Notes under the pieces: generated by a model
What the model saw: only the letters and a program-made list of their open reading frames with translations
Database searches by the model: none
Told to the model about the DNA's origin: nothing
Program-made: the position numbers and the translations under genes
Shown: in pieces, positions 29,401 through 38,519 of the stretch
Layout of the letters: each line of letters begins with the position of its first letter
Position numbering within the stretch: the stretch's first letter is position 1
Source of the DNA: Desmodus rotundus
Taxonomy: Eukaryota; Chordata; Mammalia; Chiroptera; Phyllostomidae
Assembly: GCF_022682495.2 (NCBI RefSeq)
Contig: NC_071390.1
Coordinates: forward strand, 155,596,583-155,660,582
DNA: 64,000 nucleotides
Direction of reading: 5' to 3'

Positions 29401-31091
29401 CTAATAAACTACTGGAAGATTTTTTTTTAATTTCTTATTAATTGCATTGTGCAGGTTCTATAGCTCCATTTGACTGAAACATAACCGGGGTGTGGGGAAG
29501 TCTTTTGACTGGATTATTGGGGACAAAGTAGTCCTCTATCTAAACTCTCGAAATCCCATTATCTGAGAAAGTGGGGTAAAAAAGAAATCACTAGACTACA
29601 GATTTCTCTGGCGGTCTTTTGTTTGCGTCTACGTCTCTCTGGTGGTCCTGTGGGCACACGGGGGTCCCTGCCGAGCTGAGCATTCACTTCTCACGTTCGC
29701 ACCTGCTCTGCAGCCTCACCGAGAGGGCGCAGCTGCTGAAGAACGTCTTTAAGAAGAACCACGTAAACCTGTACCGGTCCGAGTCCCTGCAACAAAACCT
29801 GCTCCGTAAGTACCTGCGTTCTCACCTCTGTAAAAAGTCTGCCGTTACTGCCTGGCGTTCAGGAAAACAGTAATTCGACTTTAGGGATGTTGAACTATTT
29901 AAAATTAGCACCTGACACCACTTTTGCATATTTTGCAGCATGTTATGTGAATAACAAATGTTTAGAGAGTCCTTTAACCTCAATCATCTCACATTTAGCA
30001 GAAGAGATAGAGCACTGTAACATTTTGCTGCTTTCAGTTAAAGAAAAATACTTCCACATGCCCCTTGCTTCCTTAAATCTTAAAAAGAACCAGTAAAATA
30101 AATCTGGAGTCTTAAAAGCTCCCTCTGTATTATCTTTTCTACTTGAGTAACTGCAATAGCCTTTTCAGCTTTCATGCAGAACAATGAAACATATATTTTC
30201 CCCTTTGAAAATATTTATGAACATTTAGAGTTGTAACAAATTACTAGGTATCATGCCCTCTTAACGTTCCAAGGATCTAAAAAAGAATATAATATATAAA
30301 GCCCTCTAGTAAATGTATTTGTGTTAGTAATATATCTTTTGTTTCATGTAGTTTCCACATACAGTTTATTTTCACTTGTATATACTCGTGTTTAATGCTT
30401 TTGCTCTTTATACTTCAAGAGGCCTTTCCTCAAGATGTGATCCCCTTGGGGGCCATTGCTTATCCATGCCCCCGCCAACCGTGCTGGAGCTGGAGCGAGC
30501 TTCTTTGTAGTTGCCCAAAGCCAAGCAGAATATTGTCTGAGGGAAGGAGACCATTCCCCACCATTCGTAGTTATGGGTGCTTGCCTCTTCACTTTTATTC
30601 TTCCTTCCCTCTCCTCTGCCTGATCTGTGCGGGGATTCATGTGCCCACTAGACTAGACCCTCCAACCCCTCCAGTAGCCGGGATGCAGAAATTAGATGGG
30701 TCGGACCTGGGACTCTGAACAGAGAATGGAGAGGGGTTGGGAGTGTCTGCCCATTCGTCTAGGGAGCAGAACTTAGAGAATCTAAACCAGTCGCCCATCC
30801 CCCTCTTCATTTTGTACTCCAGTCTGTGTTTTTTCCCAACATTAAAAATGAGTGTCTACATGCTTTGGAGGGTGGGGGGTGCGGGGGAAATGCATGAGTT
30901 TGCCAAGTTAGAAAATGAGCCCTCAGAACTCAGAGGAGCAGAGATTCCCAGTGACTTCATGATGATCATTTCTACTTTATCTTTAACTTACAGACGGGTA
31001 TGCTTTCTCTCAAGATGAAAATGGAATCGTCTCACAGTCCGAAGTGATTAGGGCCTATGATACCACAAAGCAGAGACCTGATGAATGGTGA
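2361..31091 (+). CDS. ATP8A1: Phospholipid-transporting P4-ATPase, C-terminal part (seven exons)
   Basis: ATP8A1 is the catalytic subunit of an aminophospholipid flippase. It moves phosphatidylserine and phosphatidylethanolamine to the cytosolic leaflet and works with a CDC50-type subunit (family knowledge). Joining 2361-2422, 3890-3946, 4874-4981, 21516-21604, 22333-22425, 29714-29805 and 30994-31091 gives one open frame of 198 residues ending in TGA, preceded by two bases of a split Gly codon. All introns are GT-AG and every phase fits. Residues about 12-32, 43-63 and 83-103 are hydrophobic and correspond to the last three membrane helices. Residues 104-198 are the cytosolic tail, with a GYAFS motif at 168-172 and the end PDEW. 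The ATPase core (actuator, phosphorylation and nucleotide domains) must lie upstream of the window. The paralogue ATP8A2 is less likely, because the tail matches ATP8A1 as I remember it almost residue for residue and SHISA3 is the neighbour. Confidence 0.96.
2512..2655 (+). mobile_element. Short L1 3' end with expanded TTAAA tail
   Basis: A G-rich stretch followed by GGTAAATGCAGGCAAATGTA and AACAACAATAAAACAATT looks like the 3' end of an L1. It ends in a TTAAA-rich microsatellite. ATGCATTTC occurs on both sides and may be the target duplication. Confidence 0.55.
3065..3285 (-). repeat. MIR SINE
   Basis: The order 'CAGTGCTAAGTACTGTTCT ... TTTACAGATAAGGGAGCTGA ... CTTAACCGTTACGCTATCCTG' is the MIR consensus read in reverse. 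Confidence 0.75.
3890..3946 (+). CDS. ATP8A1: ATP8A1 coding exon: end of third-last membrane helix
   Basis: This 57-bp, phase-0 exon lies between CTGTTCTAG and GTAAGA. The correct frame reads [19 protein letters not shown], completing the helix begun in the previous exon and the short loop after it. Another frame is also open here across the exon and into the intron, but it does not match the family. Confidence 0.95.
4404..4450. repeat. (GGAA)n-type purine microsatellite
   Basis: An imperfect GAAG/GGAA run of about 45 bp inside an ATP8A1 intron. Confidence 0.8.
4874..4981 (+). CDS. ATP8A1: ATP8A1 coding exon: second-last membrane helix
   Basis: This 108-bp, phase-0 exon of 36 codons lies between CTTCGCAG and GTAATG. 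It starts [20 protein letters not shown], the second-last helix, and ends with a loop containing [10 protein letters not shown] 16.5 kb intron follows, the longest in the window. Confidence 0.96.
4982..7300 (+). other. ATP8A1 long intron, first part
   Basis: AT-rich intron. It contains a short TG repeat (6802-6818) and an AT/CATA-rich microsatellite (about 7085-7175). No gene or clear transposon is seen at 4982-6800. Confidence 0.75.
7350..7590 (+). mobile_element. Ves SINE (bat, tRNA-derived), full length
   Basis: It starts CCCTGGCTGGTGTGGCTCAG (box A within) and has a box-B-like GTTCAATTCC. The pyrimidine-rich 3' part CTCTCTTCCCCTCTCTCTAA and an A-rich tail with TAA repeats follow. This family is characteristic of bats and is the main basis for the host assignment. 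Confidence 0.88.
7735..7975 (-). repeat. L2 LINE fragment
   Basis: The text 'GTCATGGTCTGACTTAGG ... GGCTGCTGTGGGAGGAAC ... GTGGTCAGATTCTG ... CCAATAGGATTTGTTGACAG' follows the ancient L2 element in antisense. A MIR fragment follows directly. Confidence 0.6.
7985..8185 (-). repeat. MIR SINE
   Basis: 'ATGTTACAGATGAGAAAAC ... GAGAAATTAAGTACCT' and the end CTTAAGCGCTGCGCCACGCA fit MIR in reverse. Confidence 0.65.
8750..9436 (+). mobile_element. Non-autonomous hAT DNA transposon, split by an L1
   Basis: It starts CAGCAATTTTCAATCTTTTT and ends TGGCTGACTGTCGCTG, imperfect inverted repeats of the CAGTGGTTTTCAACC type. The flanking 8-mers GTCTACAA and GTCTGCAC are an eroded target duplication. Without the L1 the element is about 467 bp. 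A shorter copy of the same family lies inverted at 60111-60370. I cannot name the family with certainty. Confidence 0.75.
8890..9093 (+). mobile_element. L1 3' end inserted into the hAT element
   Basis: The sequence runs from GTGGAAAATAGACAGGAGG to ACTGTAATAGCATAATCAAT and an A-rich tail. Perfect 16-bp target duplications lie at 8874-8889 and 9094-9109, interrupting the hAT sequence. It is therefore younger than the hAT copy. Confidence 0.87.
9775..9900 (+). mobile_element. Short Ves SINE lacking its pyrimidine-rich part
   Basis: It has the head GCCCTGGCTGGTGTGACTCA, the box-B-like GGTTCAATTCC and GGGCACATGCCTGGGTTG, then jumps to AATAAATAAAATCTT and poly(A). Perfect 15-bp target duplications (AAAATCCTAGCTCTC) lie at 9760-9774 and 9901-9915. 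Confidence 0.9.
9950..10165 (-). repeat. Probable MIR fragment
   Basis: A weak match to MIR in reverse: 'ATCCATATTATTACAAACCT', a purine-rich middle and 'CATTGCTATTTCCCAGATGG'. The order is partly disturbed. Confidence 0.35.
10490..10685 (-). repeat. MIR SINE
   Basis: 'CTGTTTCACAGACAGAGTGG ... CTTTTCTCAAGGTCACACAG ... GAAACCCAGCCAGAATCTG' follows MIR in reverse. Confidence 0.7.
10690..12480 (+). other. ATP8A1 long intron, no recognised feature
   Basis: Ordinary intronic sequence. The open frames on either strand have no family resemblance, and I recognise no transposon. Confidence 0.6.
12490..13185 (-). repeat. L2 LINE fragments
   Basis: 'GTGTTGAGTGCTTAGTCGGT ... CCAGGGAAGGCTTTGAAGCA ... 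GGCAGAAATGAGCCTGGCAA' follows the L2 3' region in antisense, in broken pieces. Confidence 0.55.
13985..14098 (+). mobile_element. Old L1 3' end
   Basis: 'CATCGTGCACCTCAAACTTC' followed by 'TTTATGTCAGTGATATCTTA' and AATAAAGC is the 3' end of an older mammalian L1, with a short A-rich tail. Confidence 0.55.
14840..14899. repeat. Direct 23-bp duplication containing octamer motifs
   Basis: The 23-bp sequence starting ATTTGCATATTTTCTAAGAT occurs at 14840-14862 and again at 14877-14899. Each copy contains ATTTGCAT, the POU/Oct octamer in reverse. A short (GTTT)n run follows. Confidence 0.8.
15164..15179. repeat. Poly(A) run
   Basis: Sixteen A residues broken only at the end by G. No retroelement body is obvious next to it. 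Confidence 0.7.
15230..15480 (-). repeat. Possible L2 fragment
   Basis: 'GAAAGGTTTCCTGGGACTGC' and 'AGGGCTCTCCAAGGAGAGAA' resemble the antisense L2 3' part, but weakly. Confidence 0.3.
16045..16930 (-). repeat. L2 LINE fragment
   Basis: 'ATTATTTATTGAACACCTGC', then 'CAAAGCCATTGAAAGGGTTT', 'CCTCTGGCTGCAGTGTG' and 'CCAGTTAGGAGGCTGTTG' follow L2 in antisense order over about 0.9 kb. Confidence 0.6.
17000..18500 (+). other. ATP8A1 long intron with an AT palindrome
   Basis: Plain AT-rich intron apart from the palindrome at 17823-17862 and the TA run after it. Confidence 0.65.
17823..17862. repeat. Perfect 40-bp palindrome with (AT)n core, followed by (TA)n
   Basis: TACTGTAGAATTATATATAT is followed at once by its exact reverse complement, so the tract can form a hairpin or cruciform. 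A further TA run continues to about 17,880. Confidence 0.95.
18515..18650 (-). repeat. Probable MIR fragment
   Basis: 'ATCCACTTTACAGCTGAGAA ... CAGAAGTCACTTATCCCAAG ... GGCAGAGCCGGGAC' follows MIR in reverse. Confidence 0.5.
18840..19425. other. GC- and CpG-enriched intronic block
   Basis: This block is much richer in GC and CpG than the intron on both sides and keeps long chance open frames on both strands. I recognise no protein and no transposon in it. It may be an intronic regulatory element, or simply GC-rich. Confidence 0.4.
19600..21515 (+). other. ATP8A1 long intron, last part
   Basis: Very AT-rich intron up to the exon at 21516. No gene or recognised transposon. Confidence 0.7.
21516..21604 (+). 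CDS. ATP8A1: ATP8A1 coding exon: last membrane helix
   Basis: This 89-bp exon lies between TTTTCCCAG and GTAAGT. It encodes [20 protein letters not shown] and on to LLLDVAYK, the final membrane helix, and ends with two bases of a split Val codon. Compared with the human protein as I remember it, Thr (residue 87) replaces Met and Ala (102) replaces Val in this helix. Both are mild changes that need an alignment to confirm. The exon is GC-rich inside an AT-rich intron. Confidence 0.96.
22333..22425 (+). CDS. ATP8A1: ATP8A1 coding exon: proximal cytosolic tail
   Basis: This 93-bp exon lies between CCTTTTTGCAG and GTAAAC. It starts [20 protein letters not shown] (after the split Val) and ends VVLGK plus two bases of a split Ser codon. 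It is a charged, helical-looking segment directly after the last membrane helix. No hydrophobic stretch is seen. Confidence 0.95.
22535..22775 (+). repeat. MIR SINE
   Basis: 'GGCTTCAAATCAGATCTGTC ... TGTGTGACCTTAGCC ... GGCCTCAGTCTCCTCGTCTC ... GTTGTGAGAATTGAGTAAAA' follows the MIR consensus in sense. Confidence 0.8.
23355..23600 (-). repeat. MIR SINE
   Basis: 'GCGAGCCAGGCGCCACACTC ... GATGGGGAAACTGGGGCTTG ... GTGGCAGAGCTGGGACCTGA' is MIR in reverse. Confidence 0.75.
23610..24890 (+). other. ATP8A1 intron, no recognised feature
   Basis: Ordinary intronic sequence of mixed composition. The open frames at 23418-23801 and 24682-25140 run into repeats and have no family resemblance. Confidence 0.6.
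24895..24975 (+). repeat. Probable L2 3' end
   Basis: 'GAATTCCTTGCAGGAGAGAC ... CCTAGCACAGTGCCAGGAAT' matches the far 3' end of L2. A purine microsatellite takes over directly after it. Confidence 0.45.
24976..25112. repeat. (GGAA)n/(GGGA)n purine microsatellite
   Basis: Two blocks of GGAA and GGGA repeats (24976-25023 and about 25063-25112) are separated by about 40 bp. Confidence 0.8.
25120..27600 (+). other. ATP8A1 intron, no recognised feature
   Basis: AT-rich intronic sequence. The open frames at 25992-26204 and 26744-27034 are chance. Confidence 0.6.
27630..27835 (-). repeat. MIR SINE
   Basis: 'GAGTGCTTCCTAAGTGCCGG' at one end, 'AATAAGTAACAGACCCAGAA' later, and 'CATGCTTTCTCCACAGTAAT' at the other fit MIR in reverse. 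Confidence 0.65.
27867..27888 (+). other. G-quadruplex motif
   Basis: Four runs of at least four G separated by single C (runs of 4, 4, 6 and 5). On the coding strand of ATP8A1 this would also be present in the pre-mRNA. Confidence 0.85.
27890..29713 (+). other. ATP8A1 intron, no recognised feature
   Basis: Mostly AT-rich, with a short G run at about 28,316-28,323. No gene or clear transposon is seen. Confidence 0.6.
29714..29805 (+). CDS. ATP8A1: ATP8A1 coding exon: middle of cytosolic tail
   Basis: This 92-bp exon lies between GCTCTGCAG and GTAAGT. It starts with the end of the split Ser codon and reads [20 protein letters not shown], then [10 protein letters not shown], ending in one base of a split His codon. 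Reading straight through the donor would add about 20 unrelated residues and stop, losing the GYAFS segment. I see no sign that this form is used. Confidence 0.95.
30994..31091 (+). CDS. ATP8A1: ATP8A1 last coding exon with stop codon
   Basis: This exon follows CTTTAACTTACAG. The coding part finishes the split His codon, encodes [20 protein letters not shown] and ends RPDEW, with TGA at 31089-31091. The GYAFS motif is conserved in the tails of P4-ATPases and takes part in autoinhibition (family knowledge). The exon continues without a break into the long 3' UTR. Confidence 0.95.
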
Positions 31092-34000
31092 TGGGGAGGG
31101 GCCGCCAAGCAGGCCCTGCTGTGTCTCTAAGGAGAGCTCCCACATCTCCACCGGAATCTGCGACCAGTCCAGCCTGGCCCAAGGAGGCGGAAGGTGGATC
31201 TGAGCTCATGTCGTTGATTGACATCCAGATTCATATATGTTATAGACATAAGCACTGTGCATCTCTACTGTAACACCATCTCCTTCAGATTTTTTGAAGT
31301 TTTTGCTAAGTCTTTGTAAACAGAAATTGGAAATGACCTTGTATCTTGCCAGAGTGCTTTCTTAAACCGAGAAAAGGTCAGTATTCTTAAGCTGTTACTC
31401 TGGGGCTGTACCTATCAACTTAGTGGATATACCACAAGGCGACCGACCATTAAAAAACTCTAAAATGGGAATAAGTGAATGGGACTCTTGACATCCAGAC
31501 TTAGATTTCAGAATATGCTGACAAAAAAAGAAAACCAGCATTCTTAAGGAACTGACTCACCTTACTGAGAAAAATTTCTAAACAAAACATGAATAAGTGT
31601 TCGTGTCAAAAATTATCTCGATAAATGTTTGCCAAAGAAGTTCAATAAGTGTATTTTTCATTCAGTAGTCATTTGCCCAGAAATTTGAGAGAAAGTTTAC
31701 CTCCAATTCTGCTATGAGATCTGCATGCTTGACTTTTCAAATATAAGAGTGATTTGCAAACAAAAATGAGTATTTCAAGGCATTTGCTACTAAAATCTGT
31801 GATGTTGCACCTTTGGCCTTACAAATGCTTCTCTCTTGTTTGTCGTCTTTATTTGTTAAGTTAGAGGACACGCGTGGTGATGTGATTCTGTCGTTACAAT
31901 ACTGATTTTTAAAACTGTGTGTCTCAGTCATTTCTAATGAGGTTTCATCATCATTTAGATTTTTCTAAAAATCCGGCTTCTGCTGTCGATTGAATGATGT
32001 CATTTTGTCTTAAAGTTTTCTCTCTTAAGAAAAACATGCTTACATATTCATGTAGGATTTCTAATGCTCCTGTCAATATGTTTGAAACATCGTTTTGGGT
32101 AAATGCATGGGCTTCTGTACTGTGTTTCGATTCTCCCTGTTTGTTCCCACGAGAGATGCCTGCTGTCCGATGTAGCACACCCCGTGTTATGCTGACTGCC
32201 CTCTACTTCCGACTGAGAATTACTTCACAGTTCACTTGTCAAGCAGCTGCCAAAATCAGTCACATAATGCTAATTGGGACAAATAAATAGTACATTTTCC
32301 CCATTTAAAAAATACCTATTGTATTCAGAAAGCCTATGACTTTACAGTCAAAGAACACCTTTCATCGTGAGTTGGTCCCATTAATATGCTTTAAAATGTA
32401 TGTTCAGTTGGATTATTTTCTGCATTTTCAAGACATCTAAAAATGCCTGTTTTGCTACCAACAATAAATCGTGAAGGGGCTGTTTTGAAACCACAACCAG
32501 TTTTCTACACTATTTTTAAAATAATGCTTTCGTTTAGGAAAAAATAAAAAGGAATACTAGTTTTCAGATACACTTCAGAGATTGAAGCAAACATTTTGCC
32601 TTTTATTCAAAAGCCTGTTTGCCTTTAAGTGGACTTACCAGCAAAACGGGTAGAAGTTCCTCTTTAAAATAAAGTCAACTAGAACTGAGAGGTGATTTTT
32701 TCGAAATCACTCCTTGAGTTTAATCATTTCACATTCTCTTTGCCCTTTTTCTCAATCTAGATTTAAAATGAGGCTATACATCATTTCCTTTTCAGTGTTT
32801 TTAGCTATTTGGTTACGAGCACGCCTCCCACATTTTCTACAAATAAGAGAGGTTATAACACATACATAATTCTAACCTAAAAGGGGCAAGGAGTTGACAT
32901 ACTTCACTCCCCAGACCCTTGCCTTTTGGGGTTCAGATTAAGAGAATCGCGAATTAAAACATCTCGCGAGACCACAGGTGTAAGCTCGTCTTCAAAATCC
33001 CAAAGTCACAGACTTGAACTGTCTACCGAATGGATATTTAGAGTGGCTTTTCTGGGCCTCCCAGGGGTGATGGTTGAGGTTAAACCACAAAAATTAAGAA
33101 ACAAGAATGACGTGCCTCCCTCCAGAGAAAACCTAATGGCGGTTACAGACAACAGTTGTTTCCACTTGCCCTCACCTCACCAGGGGCGTTTTTCCCCAAA
33201 ACTATTATAGCAAAATAGGATGACTGTAATACAACTGAATTTTATGACTTAAGAAAGCTAAAAGTTTTATTCTATCTTGAAATGTGGATTGTTTCTATGG
33301 AGCTCTTCAATGTGAGTAGAATGCTCATGGCTAATAATGTATTATTGGAAATATGACTAATGTATGGGGGGGTTGCCCCATGGCTCTCTATTTGAATGAT
33401 CAATATTAAGTCAATTTCTTCACTTCTTTGGTGGGAGTGGGGGATGGGAAGCAGGGAGTGATCTCCTTGGCGAAACTTACAGATTACAATGGCAGTGACT
33501 TTACAGTGTTAAATTAGAGAAAACCCTCTGATTTTTCCACCTTCCCAAGGAGAAAAAAACGAAACACAGTTTTACCAGGATTCCAATAAACAGTTGAAGT
33601 GACTTTCCACGTATATTTTCTGAAATAAAAGACATGGATTCTTCAATTAAAAAGTCCCTCATAGGGTAGGGACTCTGGCTATTGTTAACACCATTGCTTT
33701 ACAATGTTTACAATTCAGAAAGTATCACTTACAGCAGAAAGTCCTCACTTGTTTCACATCGAAAAGCTGGGAGTTGCTTCATTAATGTTGAATACTATAC
33801 AGTGACAATGCGCCTGAGCTTTCTAAATGTTTTATATAACATATGAAAATATACTGGTGTCTCACACCCAGAAAGATGCTATATGGTAGAAATTACTAGC
33901 AGGAAAATGGTGTTTCTCAGGAATGTAGTAAACTGGAAATATTGTATGCACTGCCCCCCCTCCCACGCCCCACTCTGTGTGATTGATGCAAGCCTGCTTC

Positions 34001-35685
34001 GACAGTGTCGTGAAGTTAGTGGAAAACTTTTTCTAATCAAGTCAGGTGAATAGGTATTCAGCTCCATAATATTAGCCATTTGCATAAATTGTATGGTCAT
34101 TAAATGGAATCAGTGACTCCTCTAAATTTCCAGGGGGGGAAATGAATTCAAGAAATCAGCATTTATTCTGATCATTACATCTTATATTTTAATTTTGCAA
34201 TTCAGCATTCTAAATATTCGCTATGAAAGTCACGTGATAGGAAACGGGGCGTTGTGCACACTGTACCTCACCTGTAAACTGTCATTTCAGACGTTCATTC
34301 GGGGAAGGAATGCTAGTCAGAAAGTCCTAGATTGTATGTTTGTCATTTTCAAGTTATTTACAGCAATGTCATTATTACAAAGCTGAATAACCATTCGTGT
34401 TTATTTTTGTGCAGATGACCTTTGACAGTTCCCAGTTTAAAACATAGGATCAAATAAGTCTGTACTCTCATAATTATCTACAAAATTCATTGAGAAAATG
34501 CCCACCCCGTTCAATCATACAGGCCAGGCCTATGAATCCTTTCTGTCAATTATTTAATGTAACACCATGCAGTTTGTTACCTAAGTAATGCTTTTGAATG
34601 ATGAGTATTTCTATAATGCCTCTCAAAGAGACCATAGTCTGATTGTTCTCACGTTAAAATGACTGCAGTCACTTGTGAAACTTAGTTATACTTTGCTGCA
34701 TTTTAATTAACCTTCTACAGCTATTAAAATGGAATGTAAGTTAAATTTTGAAGGAAAGGAAATAAATGTTTTCCATTTTCCATCTCGATTCATTTTCTGT
34801 AGGAGAGAGCAGCTGTGTTTTTGATAGGCTTGTGGTTTGCATGAATTCATATTCAAAGTGGTTCAAGCCCATGCATGGCTATTGCTGTAAATCTTGATGT
34901 TTATTTTGCCTTTTAAAATTCTATCATGGCTTACCTGGAGTTTAATATTCAGTGAACAAATTCATTGGTCCTCTGCACAACTTTTGTTTAATAAGTAAAT
35001 TATTTTACAAACAAATTTAATTGAAACTCTTGTTTAGCTTACCTCTGAGAATTTTTCTTAATAAAACTCACAGAACTTCTCAGCAAATAAATCTCCCGTA
35101 AGTAGGAAAAAAGCTAGATTTCATACTCGCTGACTTTGAATTAACAGCAACTTTCCATAGGTAAATCTCCTCTTGCAAAGATGTGAGCTGAATATTAAAG
35201 AAGTAAATATTTTTACATTTCATGGTTCTAGAATAGAAGCCATAAATGCAGTAAATACTGTTTGTTGTTTGTTTTACTACTTGAAGCTTCCTTTTTCACA
35301 TTTTCAAGTTTATTAGGTTAAAAAAAAAAAGCAGCCTTGGAAGGCAGCTACTGTCCTATGGGAAACTGCAGTTTGCTGTAAAGACAGCATAGTATTGCCA
35401 GCTCCCTGAAGCACCATTCCCGCTGAAACTGCTGTAGAAACCGTGAAGCTGCATGAGTGGAGCGTGCCGAGTCGGTGCCTGTCGTGGTTTTCTCAGGTCT
35501 GTTTCTCTCGATGTGCAATGCACTGTGTTTGGTAAATAGTTACTGAAGTCGAGTCATATCCAGCCCCGTGCGGTGTCCTGTGTCCCTGGCCTTCTGTGAA
35601 TGTGCATGTTTTAAACTGCAAATTTTAAACATTTTGTCCTCTAATTGTTATTTAAAATGAAATAAACTTTACCGTTACATAAAGA
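31092..35685 (+). other. ATP8A1: ATP8A1 3' untranslated region (probable extent)
   Basis: AT-rich, non-coding sequence follows the stop codon. I recognise no SINE, L1, MIR or hAT copy in these 4.6 kb, in contrast to both sides. AATAAA hexamers occur at 32282, 32463, 32543, 32668, 33585, 33624, 34761, 35060, 35086 and 35661. The last is followed within about 230 bp by an L1 insertion. A UTR of this length fits the long ATP8A1 mRNAs known in mammals. The exact end and the use of the internal sites are inferred. Confidence 0.7.
35661..35666 (+). terminator. ATP8A1: Probable distal poly(A) signal of ATP8A1
   Basis: This canonical AATAAA lies 4.57 kb after the stop codon. Beyond it the sequence changes to transposon-rich spacer, so it is the best candidate for the main distal polyadenylation site. 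Cleavage would fall near 35,680-35,690. Confidence 0.6.
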
Positions 35686-35898
35686 AAATTGTTCGTTTCA
35701 ATTATTAGTTTTAGAAACTGTTTTGTTTTCTAGAACTTCAAACCCATGTAACTATATAACCTGAGAAGGTATATGCATTTAATAGCGTTATTAATATATT
35801 TTGTTTACAACCCCGGTGATATATAAAATATCCCTTCATTTTTACCCAGCTAACTCAAGCGTGAAATGGAATGTATTAACTCTAGTATAGCAAGAAGG

Positions 35899-36258
35899 AT
35901 AGTTTTTTAGGTATATTCTATTGATTATGCTATTACAGTTGTCCCATTTTTTTCTCCCCTTTATCCCCCTCCGCCCTGCACCCCCTCCCTCCGTCCCTCC
36001 CTTCCTCCAGCATTTCCCTCCCTTAGTTCATGTCCATGGTTCGTACATGTAAATTCTTTGGCTTCTCCATTTCCCATACTATTCCTAACTTCCCCGTGTC
36101 TATTTTGTACCTACCATTTATGCTTCTTAATCCCTGTACCTTTTCCCCCATTCTCCCCCTGTCCCCTCCCCACTGATAACCTCCATGTGATCTCCATTTC
36201 TGTGATTCTATTCCTGTTCTAGTTGTTTGCTTAGTTTGTTTTTGTATTTTTGATCATT
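35899..36258 (-). mobile_element. L1 3' end, antisense
   Basis: The same bat L1 3' end as at 1744-2304 ('ATTGATTATGCTATTACAGT ... GGCTTCTCCATTTCCCATAC ... GTCTATTTTGTACCTACCAT'), shorter at its 5' side. No clear target duplication was found. It lies just beyond the ATP8A1 poly(A) signal. Confidence 0.8.
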
Positions 36259-36259
36259 A

Positions 36260-37115
36260 AGTATTAAAAAGGAGTAATTTAAATGAAATTATTACATTTT
36301 GATTCTTTGCTCAGAGAAGGCTTCCAGGATTGTCCCCCTTTGATATTTAAATCAGCCTGCAGTTCAACAGCTAGCTCATAGCACCATCTCTCAAGCAGGG
36401 TGAATTTCTTAGGGTATCTAAACCCACCAAATTCTTTTAAGTTTATGAGAATGTGGTCAAGTTTAGCCATTGATAATTGAATAAAGTAACCAGGAAAATA
36501 ATAAAATTGCCATGTGATACAGAAGTACAGGCAACATCAGAAATGAGGACAATAGCTTTCTCAAAAAACAAGCATCGTGGAGTAAGAGGTAGCAAAAGCT
36601 GCAGTCAGGTAACCTGCTGGGTGGAGTGGGATCAGTTCGCAGAGAGGCACTGAGGGAGCCGTCTGAGGAACCCCTGGTTTTGTTAGAGTGAGGCAGTGTG
36701 TGCTCAGCTGTTCGAGGCCTCCGTCCTTTCCCACAGTCTTCCCCGGGACAGCGACTGGGTGAGGGTACCACAGCAAAACAGTGTCCACACAGAAAAGTTG
36801 CCCACGAATTATGTCAAATGATTCTCACATTCAACTTTATTGCCCTCAAAATAAGCACTGTTTATACTGACCCTGTAGTGTAAGGTGCCTTCTAGTGTAA
36901 GGAAAGAGCAACCTTGAAATACATTCCCATGAATTCTATACGTCCTCCCCACGTTAAGGTTTTCATACGTTAGAATGGCATTTCTAACCTGGAGCTTCCA
37001 TGTCAGTAACACAGAGCCACTCCTCTCACAAAGAAAAAAGAGCCTCCTAACCTAGACAATTTCACTAGTAAGCTACTAAAAATTGTTGGAAAATATCAAG
37101 CATTTTACCATTCCA
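36260..37115. other. Intergenic spacer, no recognised feature
   Basis: Between two L1 copies. The minus-strand open frames at 36279-37012 are short and resemble nothing known to me. Confidence 0.6.
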
Positions 37116-37117
37116 TT

Positions 37118-38512
37118 TTTTTAGAATTATTTAATTTATTGGGGTGAGATTGGCAAATAAAACCATATAGGTTTCAACTGTACAGTTCTGTAACACGGTC
37201 TGTGTACTGCGTTGGGTGCTCACCACCCAAAGTCCAGTCTCTTTCTGCCACCATTTATTGCCCTTTCACCCTCTTCCACCTCCCCGCACCCCCTTTTCCT
37301 CTGGCTGTCACCACACTGTTGTCTGTGTCTATAAGGATAGGGTTTTTTGCTCAATCACCTCACCTTTTTTCCCAGCCCCCAACTCCCTCCCATCTGACAG
37401 CTATTCAGTCTGTTCTGTGTATCTACAATTCTGTTTCTGTTCTGTTAGTTTGTTGTGCTCATCAGATTGCACATGTGAGTAAGATCACGTGGTACTTGTC
37501 TTTCTCTGACTGGCTTATTTCACTTAGTACAATACTCTCCAGGTCCGTCCATGATGTCACAAAAGTTAACATTTCCTTTTCTACAGCCAAGCCGTATTCC
37601 ACTGTGTAAACGTACCACAGCCTTTTTATCCACTCCCCTGCTGATGGGAACTTTGGCTGCCTTCAGATTGGCTGTTGTAAATAACACTGCTGTGAACATA
37701 GGATCCATTCTTTAAATCCATTTTGAGTTTATTCTTATGTGTGGATTAAGGAGGTGATCTAGTTCTGTTTTGGGGGTTTTTTTGTTGTTTTTTGGGGGGT
37801 TTTTTGCATATGTCTGTCCAATTTTCCCACCCCATTTATTGAATAGACTTTCTACTCCATTGTATGTTCTTGCCTCCTCTGTCAGATATTAACCAACCAT
37901 AAGGGCGTGGGTGTCTTATCAGGAGTTCTGTTGAGTCTGTAGATGGCTTTGGGTAGTACAGGCATTTTAATGACGTTAATTCTTCTGCCCACGAACACTG
38001 ATTTGTATCTTCCTCAATTTCTTTCTTCAGTTTCCTATACATTTTTCAAGTAAAGGTTACCTTCCTGGCTAAATTTATTCCTAGTTTACATACCTTATGT
38101 GGGGGGGGGGGGCAACTGTAAATAGGATTGTTTTCTTAGTTCCTCTTCCTGATGGTTTATTATTGGTGTATAAAATGCCACCAATTGCCGAATATTCTGT
38201 ATCCTGCTACTTTACTGACTTCATTTATCAAAAAACATTTATCAAAAAACAGCTGGTTGTTTTCTGGTGGCGTCGTTAGGGTTTTCTGCATAGTGTCATG
38301 TCACCTGCAAGTAATGACCGTTTTACTTCTTTCCTCCCAATTCAGATGCCTTTTATTTCTTCTTTTTGTCTGATTGCTGTGGCTAGAACTTCCAGTGGTA
38401 TTTGAATAAGATGGTGAAAGCAGACGTCCCTATCTTCTTCCTGATTTTAAGGGGAATGCTTTTAGTTTTTGCCCATTGAGTATGATGTTGGCCGTGGTAC
38501 ATTTAGTTTTTA
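37118..38512 (-). mobile_element. Old L1 fragment (ORF2 end and 3' UTR), broken
   Basis: In antisense it carries typical mammalian L1 text: 'GGCTTATTTCACTTAGTACA', 'CTGCTGATGGGAACTTTGGC', 'CATTTATTGAATAGACTTTC', 'GGGGAATGCTTTTAGTTTTT'. Stops, small deletions and a G run (38099-38112) break it, and no reading frame survives. Confidence 0.8.
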
Positions 38513-38519
38513 TTTCAAG

